Shown here one piece after another: positions 15,999 through 24,940 of a DNA stretch of 64,000 nt (its first letter is position 1; the number at the start of each line of letters is the position of its first letter). Below the pieces are notes generated by a model. It worked only from the letters and a program-made list of their open reading frames with translations. It was not told the DNA's origin and ran no database searches. The stretch is from G963665595 sp963665595 (GTDB lineage: Bacteria > Actinomycetota > Coriobacteriia > Coriobacteriales > CADBOM01), in contig CAXXJK010000005.1 of assembly GCA_963665595.2 (NCBI GenBank), forward strand, positions 434,001 through 498,000, given 5' to 3'. Position numbers and translations under genes: made by a program.

Positions 15999-17927
15999 CT
16001 AATCCGATGTGGTAGCAGGGCGTTTCTTCTTACGATAGGGTATCAAAAGAATGAAACCTACTAGAGAAGAAATTGCTATGGTCAGATAGATCTGCTGGAA
16101 TCCTTCGTTAAGCGTTGCTTGGAAGGTGCTCTCGATAATTGGGCCATTACTCTGAATTGCCGCAAGATAGTTTGCTTTTGCCGTATTAAAGACAGAAGCG
16201 AGATTATCACGTAGGTCAACAAGGGCGTTGAGGGTTGCTGTCACGTCTACTCCGGGGATTCCTCGCGCAGCCATCATAGTCTGCATGCTCTCCACCTGAG
16301 TAATGGCATTGTCGACTTGAGCTTCTACCTGGCTCTGCATGCTTGCGCTCATATCGTCAAAAAGTATGGCTGCTAGGTATTCGCAGTTTTCAGTGATATT
16401 GGTGACGTCAGAATTTTGCAACCGCTCGACCGCATCGTGGGGGAGAGTCATGGAGTCGTCGGTAGCACTCATGTCTATGGTCATAGGCTCAGTGAGAGAG
16501 AATGAGCCACCCGTCATCTTATTGAGGTCAAAATTGCTACCAAATGTTGAGAGCTCTTTGTTGAGCTGCACTACATAGGGGCTGTTGGTATAGTCGATGG
16601 TGTTAGGCATGAAGTCCATGACCTGATTTTGAAATGAGATGCCAGCATGGCTGATAAAACCGACCATGATAGCGGGTGCTATGACGGTACCAAAGGAGCG
16701 AACCAGCGAAAGCGTTGCAAGCGCGGAATTAGCTTCAGCCTCGTCAGTGTTTTCCATCATCATATAATTGAGCGGCGTGCCCATAACGAGGCCAAGACCA
16801 GCTCCGGCCAAGATGAGCCCTATAATGATGGTGAGCATGCTAGGAGTTGCTGCGGTTACAAAGGCAAGGAACAACCCGCCGATTGCTGAAATGACAAAGC
16901 CGCCCCCTATAACAGGTTTGACACCGATACGGTCTATAAGCACACCAGATAATGGTGCACCGATACCAGATACCAGCCCGAGAACGAGAACAAAATATCC
17001 ACCGCTACCGGAGGGCAGCCCCAACGCATTTTCTGCGAACTGAGGAACAAACACCATACCCATCATGATGATGCCGGTAACGATAGACATGATGAGCACA
17101 AGGCATATATTGCGATTTTTGAAGTAGCTGAGATTCATCATCGGGTCTTCTGCCCGATGTTCGACAAAGATAAACAACGGACACAGTATCAGCCCGGCAA
17201 CAAAGAACGGCCAGACGCTAAGACTTGAGATGCTGCTGGTGAAGTTGAAGAAATCAAGGTTACGGAGACCATACATAAGAAGAAGAATGATAATTACGAG
17301 AAGGAAAGCACCCCAGTAATCGGTCTTCTTGGTAGATTGGTCTTTGTTATTGGGTAAGCAGAGTATTCCCACCACTAGGATGATAATGGTGATGGGAACG
17401 TTGATGTAAAAGATGAAAGACCAGTGGTCGGCACCAAAGGCGGTCATGATAGCCGAACCAAGAGATGACCCGATTATATTGGCGATACCGTAGATGCCGC
17501 CTACGAGTCCTAGCGCCATTCCTCGTTTTTCCGGAGGGAAGGTAGTGCCAAATTCGGCATTTGCTATGGGGAGGATGCCCCCTCCGCCGATAGCTTGGAG
17601 TGCGCGGCACCCTAGTAGGATGTAGAAGTTGTCCGTGTATTCAGAGAGCCCACAGCACAGCGACCCTAGGCCAAATAATGCGATGCTGATGAGGAATATA
17701 GGCTTTCGACCATGCTTGTCGGCAAGTTTGCCCATGATGGGAATACTTGCTGCATAGGCGAGTGTATAGATGGTAATCATCCATATGCCTAAGGTTGCGT
17801 CTGCGCCAAAGTAACCCTGGATAACCGTGCGAGCCGGCGTCACGATACCAGTGTCTATGGATCCCATGAAGACACCAAGCAGGTAGACCATCATGATGGC
17901 GACATAGTTCGTCTTTTTATTTGACAT
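15999..17927 (-). CDS. MFS drug exporter, DHA2 (EmrB/QacA) family with large extracytoplasmic insert
   Basis: 642 residues with about 14 membrane segments. Motif A appears as GKLADKHGRKPIF near residue 65, and the early GSIDTGIVTPARTVIQ corresponds to the DHA2 motif D1 region. A hydrophilic segment of about 170 residues (roughly 440-610) lies before the last helix, which is longer than in QacA and predicted to be outside the membrane. Expected to export hydrophobic drugs by proton antiport. It begins 5 bases after the MarR gene and is in operon with it. Confidence 0.92.
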   Translation of the reverse strand: MSNKKTNYVAIMMVYLLGVFMGSIDTGIVTPARTVIQGYFGADATLGIWMITIYTLAYAASIPIMGKLADKHGRKPIFLISIALFGLGSLCCGLSEYTDNFYILLGCRALQAIGGGGILPIANAEFGTTFPPEKRGMALGLVGGIYGIANIIGSSLGSAIMTAFGADHWSFIFYINVPITIIILVVGILCLPNNKDQSTKKTDYWGAFLLVIIILLLMYGLRNLDFFNFTSSISSLSVWPFFVAGLILCPLFIFVEHRAEDPMMNLSYFKNRNICLVLIMSIVTGIIMMGMVFVPQFAENALGLPSGSGGYFVLVLGLVSGIGAPLSGVLIDRIGVKPVIGGGFVISAIGGLFLAFVTAATPSMLTIIIGLILAGAGLGLVMGTPLNYMMMENTDEAEANSALATLSLVRSFGTVIAPAIMVGFISHAGISFQNQVMDFMPNTIDYTNSPYVVQLNKELSTFGSNFDLNKMTGGSFSLTEPMTIDMSATDDSMTLPHDAVERLQNSDVTNITENCEYLAAILFDDMSASMQSQVEAQVDNAITQVESMQTMMAARGIPGVDVTATLNALVDLRDNLASVFNTAKANYLAAIQSNGPIIESTFQATLNEGFQQIYLTIAISSLVGFILLIPYRKKKRPATTSD

Positions 17928-17932
17928 ATATA

Positions 17933-18415
17933 CTATCCTTTCAATGCATTAAGTGCATTGTGCGTGAGACGCTCGAGGTTTTTTTCAAATGTCTCAAGTT
18001 CCTGAGTGCTGAAACCATCCACGAGTTGCAAGCCCCACTCTGTAATAGCTGCTTTGAGAGGAGGTACAAGCGTTTGGCCACTTGGCGTGAGTCTGAAGAT
18101 GTACGAGCGACTATCGGCCGTATTTTTTTCGCGAATTACTAAATCTCTTGACTCAAGAGATTGCATGGTACGTGTCATAACGCTTTTGTCATAATGCAGT
18201 TCTCTTATGAGCTCTTCTTGTGTTCTGCCATCGGGTATCCGGTGAAGTTCTTCGAAGAATGCCTCGCCAAATGCTTCATCATGTTCTTCAAGAAACAGAA
18301 GAACCATGCCTTCGGCAATATTGAGATCAAGTTCTCTGAAGGCTTCTTTTAGATATTTCTTCATGCACTTTTCAATGACGAGAATGTGGTGCCCGAAGGG
18401 GAAGTCTGGCATCAT
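17933..18415 (-). CDS. MarR family transcriptional regulator
   Basis: 160 residues with the winged-helix core EELIRELHYDKSVMTRTMQSLESRDLVIREKNTADSR read in parts: recognition helix DKSVMTRTMQSLE and wing RSYIFRLTPSG. AAGGAGC precedes the ATG. First gene of a two-gene operon with the DHA2 exporter. Three dyads in its promoter region imply autoregulation, with derepression by exporter substrates as in other MarR systems. Confidence 0.93.
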   Translation of the reverse strand: MMPDFPFGHHILVIEKCMKKYLKEAFRELDLNIAEGMVLLFLEEHDEAFGEAFFEELHRIPDGRTQEELIRELHYDKSVMTRTMQSLESRDLVIREKNTADSRSYIFRLTPSGQTLVPPLKAAITEWGLQLVDGFSTQELETFEKNLERLTHNALNALKG

Positions 18416-18430
18416 AAGCGCTCCTTTTTA

Positions 18431-18509
18431 GTTGTGGATCAGACAACTGTACTAATTAGTTGAAAAAGCAACTAGTGGCAAGTATAGACAACTTAGTTGC
18501 AAATGCAAC
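18431..18509. promoter_or_regulatory. Cluster of three MarR-type dyad operators
   Basis: Three inverted repeats sharing GTTG/CAAC half-sites lie just upstream of the marR gene: GTTGT-GGATCAG-ACAAC (18431-18447), TAGTTGAAAAAGCAACTA (18457-18474, perfect arms) and GTTGC-AAAT-GCAAC (18496-18509). They sit where the minus-strand promoter of the regulator-exporter operon should be. Confidence 0.65.
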
Positions 18510-18657
18510 CATTTTTTCAATAAGAGTATCTGAGACATATATCTCATGAGCAGGTTATGGTTTGAGAAGTTTCTGTGTGCGATGCTTATAATTCTTTCTC
18601 GACGTATGAGAAAATGAGGCAGATAGGTATAATTTCAACTCGCACTCTGGGTAACAT

Positions 18658-18734
18658 GGTGGGTGTAGCTCAGTTGGCAGAGCGGCGGACTGTGGCTCCG
18701 TAGGTCGAGGGTTCGAGCCCCTTCACCCACCCCA
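18658..18734 (+). tRNA. tRNA-His (GTG), CCA encoded
   Basis: Acceptor GTGGGTG pairs with CACCCAC, the extra 5' G (18658) faces discriminator C (18731) as expected for tRNA-His, the anticodon loop is CTGTGGC and the T loop GGTTCGAGCC. CCA is encoded at 18732-18734. TATAAT at 18629-18634 is a plausible -10. Confidence 0.96.
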
Positions 18735-18799
18735 TGTATTCTTTATAATAATGCGTGTTTTGCGGGTCTTTTCTGGTATTCTAGGCACCGCGTTTATTT

Positions 18800-18875
18800 G
18801 GGCCGTTAGCTCAGCTGGCAGAGCAGGTGACTCTTAATCACAAGGTCCGGGGTTCGATCCCCCGACGGCCCACCA
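18800..18875 (+). tRNA. tRNA-Lys (CTT), attachment site of the integrative element
   Basis: Acceptor GGGCCGT pairs with ACGGCCC, the anticodon loop ACTCTTAAT carries CTT, the T loop is GGTTCGATCC, and CCA is encoded at 18873-18875. The 106-bp repeat starts inside its last six bases. The serine recombinase gene ends on the opposite strand within this tRNA. Confidence 0.96.
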
Positions 18876-20676
18876 AAAGTCTCTTATTCAAACCATGTGC
18901 CGAAAAAAACGTGGTTTGAGGCATAGATTTGAACAAACTATCGGGAGATCCGTCAGAGATGGCGGATTTTTCAGTGTTGTCTAATAATTTTGCTTCTTCT
19001 CTGCGAACTGATGCATGGAGTCTTGGATCGAGCAGTATATCAAACGGAGGTTTAAGCTCAGGGCGTATGTCGGTATCTGAATCAACGTAGATACACTTGA
19101 ACAATGTCCGATTGAATATCTTCTTAATGTGATCCGGGGCATTTCTATAGGCTTTGCCACAGTCTTCAGCAATCTCAAGGGCAAGCTCTAAGTTGTGCTC
19201 AATTTCGTCGTAGCAGCGTGCAGCTGTTTCAAGTCTTCGGGTGATTTCAAGTAGCTCTCTAGCGATACGATCCTGCTCTGCTCTTAATAGATCAAGTGGA
19301 ATAGCATCAGCATAGTGTGCCTGCATGAGCTTGTCTCGCTCGCGTTCAAGCTTTTCTTTCTGCAAACGATAATCCTGCTGTTCTTTACCACTTTCTGCCT
19401 TGGTTTTCTTGATCTCTTCGAGCAGTACCTCTTTGAGATTTTCCTTGAATTCAGGCTTAAGAGCTATATGCTCATAGTAGTCTTCGATTCTCTGTTCGAC
19501 TTCATCGATAAGTACGGTCTTTTGCTTGCAGTCTGTTCGCTTGGCATGGCGACCACTGCAGACAAAGTAGGGATAGCGAATACCTGATCTTGATTTTGCC
19601 ATGCTGATGATCAGACGTGATCCACAGTTTCCGCAGTAGACGGTGCCTTTGAGAAAATGAGGGTGTTCACGGGTGCGCTCACCGTTGGTGTGAGCAGATA
19701 AGACATCTTGTACTTTTTGCCATGTATCTTCGTCTACCAGTGGCTCATGTTTGCCCGGGTACAACACGCCACGAAATGGCACATACCCCTTATAGAACGG
19801 ATGGACAAGCAGCTTATTGAGTGCGTTTCCGCTGATGGGCCGGGAAGGCACTTTTGGTGTGGGGGCAGTATCAAGGCCCCGGCTTGCTAAGTAGTCAGCT
19901 AAGTCTGCTACCGTCCAGTTACCGGTAGCAAACATTTCAAAGGCACACCTTATCAACGGTCCGCGTTTTTCATCAATGATGACGGTACGCTCCTCACGCC
20001 CCTTATCATCAATCATGCCGATGTTTTTATATCCGAGCGGTACCTTGCTGACGGTACCTCCTGATCTGACCTTTTGAGTCATACCTTTGATCACCTCGTT
20101 GGCAAGGTTTTGAGAATAGAACTCAGCAATGGAAGACATAATACCGTGAAGCAACATGCCAGAGGGAGAGTCATCAATGCTTTCAGTGGTAGAGACTAGA
20201 CGGGTCTTAGTATCGTTTAACTTCTGAGTGATCATAAGATCATCAGCACGATTTCGCGCTAGCCGGTCAACCTTGTGAACAATCACGTAGTCGATATCGT
20301 TTTCTTCAACATATTCAAGCATTGCTTGAAGTTCTGGGCGATCGGCTGATTTTGCCGATGCTCCTCGGTCAACAAACTCTCGTATGATGATAGCTCCGAG
20401 TGAGGCCGCCTTATTGCGATTAGCTTCGCGCTGCGCCGGTATTGAAAACCCTTCGCTGTCGCCACCACCACGCTCTGCCTGCCCTCGCGTGGATACGCGC
20501 AGATAAGACACCGCTTTTCTCGGAGTGAACAGTAATGGATGAGTTTCTGGTAATGATTCTGTTTGGTACATGTATGGCTCCTTTCTGTCCCTCAACATGT
20601 ACCTCTTTCTCGCCATCTCTTCAAGTCCTTCAGGCGATGAAGTAGGATCGAATAGATTTGGCAGTTTTTCGTTCAT
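18838..20676 (-). CDS. Large serine recombinase (site-specific integrase)
   Basis: 612 residues. Order: resolvase catalytic domain with nucleophile Ser62 in YLRVSTRGQ and VHKVDRLARNR; recombinase domain (about 200-330, including VPLGYKNIG and HPFYKGYVPF); zinc ribbon YCGNCG ... FVCSGRHAKRTDC; a coiled coil rich in Lys/Glu (about 415-500). The last ten residues (GRRGIEPRTL) are tRNA-Lys read antisense, a result of integration. The ATG overlaps the previous stop (ATGA), so it is coupled to the replication-relaxation gene. It should integrate and excise this element. Confidence 0.95.
   Translation of the reverse strand: MNEKLPNLFDPTSSPEGLEEMARKRYMLRDRKEPYMYQTESLPETHPLLFTPRKAVSYLRVSTRGQAERGGGDSEGFSIPAQREANRNKAASLGAIIIREFVDRGASAKSADRPELQAMLEYVEENDIDYVIVHKVDRLARNRADDLMITQKLNDTKTRLVSTTESIDDSPSGMLLHGIMSSIAEFYSQNLANEVIKGMTQKVRSGGTVSKVPLGYKNIGMIDDKGREERTVIIDEKRGPLIRCAFEMFATGNWTVADLADYLASRGLDTAPTPKVPSRPISGNALNKLLVHPFYKGYVPFRGVLYPGKHEPLVDEDTWQKVQDVLSAHTNGERTREHPHFLKGTVYCGNCGSRLIISMAKSRSGIRYPYFVCSGRHAKRTDCKQKTVLIDEVEQRIEDYYEHIALKPEFKENLKEVLLEEIKKTKAESGKEQQDYRLQKEKLERERDKLMQAHYADAIPLDLLRAEQDRIARELLEITRRLETAARCYDEIEHNLELALEIAEDCGKAYRNAPDHIKKIFNRTLFKCIYVDSDTDIRPELKPPFDILLDPRLHASVRREEAKLLDNTEKSAISDGSPDSLFKSMPQTTFFSAHGLNKRLLVGRRGIEPRTL
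18870..18975. repeat. Left direct repeat (attL side), 106 bp
   Basis: Identical by eye to 36691-36796. It begins with CCACCA, the tRNA-Lys 3' end, and contains an internal dyad TCAAACCA ... TGGTTTGA that could terminate the tRNA transcript or form part of an attachment site. It encodes the penultimate part of the recombinase on the minus strand. Confidence 0.92.
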
Positions 20677-21485
20677 ACGCCGGCTCCGCTGAGCATCAAG
20701 CCTTTGAAGTCTTGCAAGGTAACGACGCGAAATAGTTGGCTTTTAAGGTCCTTCTCGGCGCGTATCCGGCCTTCGATAGCTTCTCTTCGTATAGCTCTCG
20801 GCACCACCCAGACAACGGCAGGAAACACGCCTGATGCTTTCTGCTCTCTGCCGCTGTCACAATACTCTTGATATCGCCTGCAGGTACGATCGATCCGAGA
20901 TAACGGCTCGCTTTCTCGATCTGCCTCAATAAACCATCGATCTTCAAACTCACCGTCGGTGGTTGTAAGGAACAGATCAGGCTTACAGATACTTCTGGCT
21001 CCGTCGCGTGACACGAACTCACGCCAGCAGACCGGTTCATGCTCGACGTTCATGATTGAAATGATGCCTTCGCGCGCTGCCTCTATACCAGTAAGCCATA
21101 TCTCTGCCACCATGAGAGCGTGGGCTACAAAGGCCTCCGTCGGTTCACTGACCCGGTGACGAGTCGGCGCATATCTCTCCGGGTTCATTAGATGAAGCAG
21201 ACGCACGCCCGCTTCAGTAATCATCCAGATATAGGAAGCTGATCCTGCCCGCACACCACCAATTCTTCTCTTGAGCGCGGCGATGAGCTGTAAGTTCTTG
21301 AGCTTACTGAGCGCCCGGTTAGTTGCGCGCGCTGAAGCAACACCAGAGGCGTGATCATAAAAGTGCAGCCTCCGTATCTGAGCGGTACTGAGATACCGGC
21401 TCACCATGAGACTGGTGAGGATATCTGTGTCTCTTTCGATAAGACCCGTCCGTATCTGTTCGAGTTGTCTTCTGCCCAGTGTCAT
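20673..21485 (-). CDS. Replication-relaxation family protein
   Basis: About 270 residues from ATG 21485, chosen for its AGGAGGG site; a longer frame to 21518 is unlikely. The N-terminal winged-helix region (ILTSLMVSRYLSTAQIRRLHF, ATNRALSKLKNLQLI) is followed by a domain with FIEADRESEPLSRIDRTCRRYQEY, characteristic of Replic_Relax proteins. The family is linked to plasmid replication and DNA relaxation in actinobacterial plasmids and integrative elements, so it may supply the nicking or initiation function. No classical relaxase was recognised elsewhere. Confidence 0.82.
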   Translation of the reverse strand: MTLGRRQLEQIRTGLIERDTDILTSLMVSRYLSTAQIRRLHFYDHASGVASARATNRALSKLKNLQLIAALKRRIGGVRAGSASYIWMITEAGVRLLHLMNPERYAPTRHRVSEPTEAFVAHALMVAEIWLTGIEAAREGIISIMNVEHEPVCWREFVSRDGARSICKPDLFLTTTDGEFEDRWFIEADRESEPLSRIDRTCRRYQEYCDSGREQKASGVFPAVVWVVPRAIRREAIEGRIRAEKDLKSQLFRVVTLQDFKGLMLSGAGV

Positions 21486-21625
21486 AGCGTCCCTCCTGCA
21501 AGAGAACGTATCCACCACCTATAAGGTGGGTACGTCTTATCCTGAAACCGGTAGCTGATGCCCTTTGACCTGCGAGGAACATGTTTCTTCATCGTCGCGG
21601 TGCGACAGTCGGTGCGACACGTCAT
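21482..21625 (-). CDS. Small basic protein coupled to the replication-relaxation gene
   Basis: A 47-codon frame (MTCRTDCRTATMKKHVPRRS to SLAGGTL) whose ATG overlaps the coupling-ATPase stop (ATGA) and whose TGA overlaps the replication-relaxation ATG (ATGA). Such double coupling is unlikely by chance and argues that it is translated. The protein is basic (many Arg/Lys) and has a PPYRWWIR motif. No family is recognised; a start at the internal Met12 is possible. Confidence 0.55.
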   Translation of the reverse strand: MTCRTDCRTATMKKHVPRRSKGISYRFQDKTYPPYRWWIRSLAGGTL

Positions 21626-23763
21626 GGCGCACTCCTTCTCTTGCGCCCGATCACTTCCGGGTTCTCATGTTGCTTATCAGCGCCGTCTATTGATTCAAAG
21701 AGTTCAGACTCAAGGTCGGCCCTGTCGCGCCCATAACGTGAAGCACTCATCTGACGCAGGGCAAGCGCATCAGATACCAGAGGTGGCGCAAGCAGTGTCT
21801 GAGCCGATACCCATCCGGTATCATGGCCCTCTGACATCACATGAGCGTAGATACCATAGCGGGCAAGCATCATGAAATCTGCCTCTTCAAGTCCCGGTGC
21901 CATGCGGGCTATGTCACTTGCATCTTTCGCATTAAGTCCAAAGATGATTTTGTTGCGCGCATTGGTATCAATACCGTCGCGCAGGGATGGTGGCAACTGG
22001 CTTCGATATTGGTGTGCTACGGTAAACCCAACGTGAAGGGATCGTGCCTGAGAGAGTGCATCGGCTAGATCAGTCGGCAGCGCCAGATAGTCTTGCACCT
22101 CATCGATAAAGACCGCGGCAATTGAGCGTTTGATCTCAGGTGTGCGGGCGCGCGACAAGATCAAAGGCCAGAGTTCTGAGACAATGATGGAGCCGAGCAA
22201 ACGAGCAGTTTCTGATCCTATAAGACCCTTGTTGAGCGCTACGAGCACGATGCGACGTTTTTCAAAGATATCACGCAGATGAAACGCGGGCTCTTTTTGA
22301 CCAAGCACGTCTCGAAGCGCGGGACGCAGCAAGAATTGACGCAGTTTATTCATGACCGGTGCGATAACGGTAGCCTGCTGGGCTGCCGACATGGCCTCAT
22401 ACGTTGCCCAGAAGGTTCCCAAACCCAAATGATCATCAACGCCTGCCGTCATGCGGCGGCGAAAGGCAGCGTTTGAAAGTAGAGCAGGCAATTCCAATAA
22501 TGTCGAGTGCGGTTTTCTCGCCAAGGTCAGGATAGCGGCATTCATCACATCTTGAGTTCTTGGTCCCCATGATGAGGAGAACAATTCTTTAAATACTGCC
22601 AATAGACTGTCAGTTATGAGGGCCGGGTCACGGCTGTCTGCAAAAGGATTAATTCCTACCGGGCGCGTGCTTAAAGGATCGATCACCACCACGTCATCTT
22701 GACGATATGCTGGTATACGGCACAAGATGTCTTCGATCAGATCACTCTTAGGATCAATCACGAGCATGCCCTGATTGGTCTTGATGCTTGAGACGATCAT
22801 GGAAAGCATGGCATTTGATTTACCTGAGCCAGTTGGACCCAAAAGTACCGTGTGTTGCAAGGAATCTTTAACCGATATACCTAAGTGAATCTGTCTGCCC
22901 GGTGCATCGGTGAGTGCAAAAGCGCGATCAGAATCTTTCAAACGCTCGGAGGGGGCTAGCAGTTTCGGGTGACGGGCAGGTAGACCAGAAAACTCCTCAT
23001 CTCCTATTGGCCATCCGAGCATCAGTAGTGTTTCAGGTACCGAAAGAGCTAGCTGCCATGAACGGGGACGTTTGGCGTGATCGATGAAGGCAGGATTTTC
23101 TGGCACCATGCGCAGTGTTGCCCCTGCACCTTCAGCAACTTTCAGCGCATAGAATAGCGAGAGGATAAGAGCCTTTGACCGCTGAACGTCTTCTGATGTT
23201 GCCCCAATGCGAATCATTGCCTTAAAACCATGCGAGGATGATCGCAGCTTTAAAGCTTTCTTGGCTTCAGGTGTATCAGTTCTCGGTGTTTTGAGAAGCA
23301 GGTCAAGAAACGTGGGGTCACCCGCTTGTTTACTCTGCATTCTTGGCGATATCCTTGGCCCCAGTATTACCTGCAGAACTGCCTGTTCTCCAATACCTCT
23401 AGCACCATTTAATGCTGCAAGCACTGAACGGGCTACAGAAGACAGGCGCTCGCCTGAAAGGGCCAGAGAAGGGCGACGCAGGCCCGCTTGAACTGCTCGC
23501 ACGCAGGAGGTGCGCTTCGCAGCCTTCGTGATATCTGAGCCTTTTACGTGAGAGGTGATGATCTCAGATATAGGCTTAAACTTTTCTGGCAGGCAGCCAA
23601 GCAGACATATGATACCCTCCTTGTCGCCACGCACCTCAAAAGCAATCGGGCCCAGATGGGTATCGGTAGCAAGACGAGTGAGTAGCGTCTCTGCAGTATC
23701 TTGGGCATAAGGATTGGGCCAAATCACCTGATGCCAACAGAAAGGGGCGGTGTGTGCGCTCAT
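21622..23763 (-). CDS. VirD4/TraG-like type IV coupling ATPase
   Basis: 713 residues. Walker A LLGPTGSGKSNAML lies near residue 305, GMLVIDPKSDLIEDIL follows, and Walker B is VFIDEVQDYL near 550, with a TraM-recognition/TraG C-terminal region (SLHVGFTVAHQYRSQLP, ARNKIIFGLNAKDA). The N-terminal 250 residues have no recognised membrane helices, so it may be a soluble coupling protein. It should feed element DNA to a secretion channel. It overlaps the small gene upstream by four bases. Confidence 0.88.
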   Translation of the reverse strand: MSAHTAPFCWHQVIWPNPYAQDTAETLLTRLATDTHLGPIAFEVRGDKEGIICLLGCLPEKFKPISEIITSHVKGSDITKAAKRTSCVRAVQAGLRRPSLALSGERLSSVARSVLAALNGARGIGEQAVLQVILGPRISPRMQSKQAGDPTFLDLLLKTPRTDTPEAKKALKLRSSSHGFKAMIRIGATSEDVQRSKALILSLFYALKVAEGAGATLRMVPENPAFIDHAKRPRSWQLALSVPETLLMLGWPIGDEEFSGLPARHPKLLAPSERLKDSDRAFALTDAPGRQIHLGISVKDSLQHTVLLGPTGSGKSNAMLSMIVSSIKTNQGMLVIDPKSDLIEDILCRIPAYRQDDVVVIDPLSTRPVGINPFADSRDPALITDSLLAVFKELFSSSWGPRTQDVMNAAILTLARKPHSTLLELPALLSNAAFRRRMTAGVDDHLGLGTFWATYEAMSAAQQATVIAPVMNKLRQFLLRPALRDVLGQKEPAFHLRDIFEKRRIVLVALNKGLIGSETARLLGSIIVSELWPLILSRARTPEIKRSIAAVFIDEVQDYLALPTDLADALSQARSLHVGFTVAHQYRSQLPPSLRDGIDTNARNKIIFGLNAKDASDIARMAPGLEEADFMMLARYGIYAHVMSEGHDTGWVSAQTLLAPPLVSDALALRQMSASRYGRDRADLESELFESIDGADKQHENPEVIGRKRRSAP

Positions 23764-23927
23764 GACTTGTCCTCCTCGTCGGTAGAGGACTTATCCGGAT
23801 GTAGCACTAAAGCGATGATGGCGCGCGATAAGGCTTTGGCATCGATGATTTCATTCCATACGGGTCTGATCCGGATAGTGCCGGTCGTGTTTGTACTCGA
23901 AGGAATCTTCTTGATCTTTTTCATCAT
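23760..23927 (-). CDS. Small conserved-looking element protein
   Basis: About 55 residues from paired ATG codons at 23927/23924 preceded by GGGGAGGT. It starts MKKIKKIPSSTNTTGTIRIR and ends in an acidic DKSSTDEEDKS tail. Its stop overlaps the coupling-ATPase ATG (ATGA), so it is translationally coupled to it. No family recognised; it could be an accessory factor of the coupling protein. Confidence 0.6.
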   Translation of the reverse strand: MMKKIKKIPSSTNTTGTIRIRPVWNEIIDAKALSRAIIALVLHPDKSSTDEEDKS

Positions 23928-24021
23928 CGACCTCCCCGTGCCCACCCTAACAGCGCGGTGCTTGCGCCTTGGCCCATGCAGCGCCATTTATGCATAGAGT
24001 TAGATGGGGATGCAAGCATAA

Positions 24022-24195
24022 CTACCATCGGCGACGCCGGTATAGATGCACGGCTAACGCTATCCCGGCGATGAGGGCTGCGAGAATCATGAGTGCCCAC
24101 CAGATATCTTGGATGAAGCAGACGGCTAGATGAAGGAGCCACGATGCAAGGCAGAGCACGGCGCATACTTCTAAGATGCTCATCGCGCGTTTCAT
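24022..24195 (-). CDS. Small membrane protein (57 residues, two helices)
   Basis: The minus frame from ATG 24195 to TAG 24022 encodes 57 residues with two hydrophobic helices (CAVLCLASWLLHLAVCF and WWALMILAALIAGIALAV) and a C-terminal RRRRW clamp, which fits an inner-membrane protein. It starts six bases after the MT-A70 stop, with GAGAG as a modest ribosome site. Hydrophobic periodicity and position suggest a real gene. Function unknown; small two-helix proteins occur in type IV transfer modules. Confidence 0.6.
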   Translation of the reverse strand: MKRAMSILEVCAVLCLASWLLHLAVCFIQDIWWALMILAALIAGIALAVHLYRRRRW

Positions 24196-24201
24196 AATCT
24201 C

Positions 24202-24771
24202 TCATAACTCCTTCCTCCTTGAGGCGGGGCTCTCAGGTACGGGCCAGCCTTTGATGTCTATGTCGGATGCGACCTCGTTTCCCCATACATCCCAGCCCGC
24301 ATGCTTCCTGCGAGCAAAGAGCTCAAGGTAGGGTCCGGGCGATACGCGCTCGATCACAGCATATTGTTCTTCTGGTTTATGGGAATGATCCTGCAGAGGG
24401 CAAAACATCCACGTTGGCTGAGAATGAAACCTGACCGGAGCTTTGCCCCGTGTACCGAGCAACACGTGTTCAGTAGCGTTTCTTAAGTACTGCCCTAAAG
24501 TAAAGCGTGGCTTTATCCACGTCAGGGGACTGCGGGGCGTAAACCCCCAGGCTTCTAGCACCTCATAGCCGTATCTGAGTGTTGCATTAGTGACCCAGAG
24601 CCAGCAGTGGCTCGCTTCTGGGTTAGCTAGGCCTCCCACCGGTAAAGACTTGATCTGGTCAAGGTTGAGGAGCGGGTAGTGGCGTTCAGCTCCCAGAGAG
24701 TTCTTGCCTTTTTGCTGAATGTCCCACGGTGGGTCTACCATAATGGTGCCGTATGTTTTCTTCTCGTTCAT
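24202..24771 (-). CDS. MT-A70 family adenine methyltransferase
   Basis: 189 residues. The catalytic DPPW motif is at residues 13-16 (TIMVDPPWD), followed by ERHYPLLNLDQIKSLP, LWVTNATLRYGYEVLEAWGF, WIKPRFTLGQYLRNATEHVLLG and a C-terminal GPYLELFARRKHAGWDVWGNE: a complete MT-A70 domain. Bacterial members methylate adenine N6, mostly in phage or mobile-element DNA. No restriction enzyme accompanies it, so self-protection or regulation of element DNA is more likely than a restriction-modification pair. Confidence 0.92.
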   Translation of the reverse strand: MNEKKTYGTIMVDPPWDIQQKGKNSLGAERHYPLLNLDQIKSLPVGGLANPEASHCWLWVTNATLRYGYEVLEAWGFTPRSPLTWIKPRFTLGQYLRNATEHVLLGTRGKAPVRFHSQPTWMFCPLQDHSHKPEEQYAVIERVSPGPYLELFARRKHAGWDVWGNEVASDIDIKGWPVPESPASRRKEL

Positions 24772-24940
24772 GTGTCTTATGTCTCCTTTCGCGCGTGAAC
24801 TTACCTATCCAGTTCACATCGGATTTGTGTCTTTTCAAAGAGGCCGAGCGCAAAAGGATCGAAGCGATGCGACATTACCGGATCCCTTGTCGCTTGGATT
24901 CTTCTGGCTCTGATTGCTCGTTGTCGCTAAAAGAACAACA

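Noticed and set aside
23924..24205. 93-codon minus frame over the small membrane gene
   Set aside because: Another minus frame (24022-24195) gives two clean membrane helices; this frame is rich in Arg/Ser/His without pattern.
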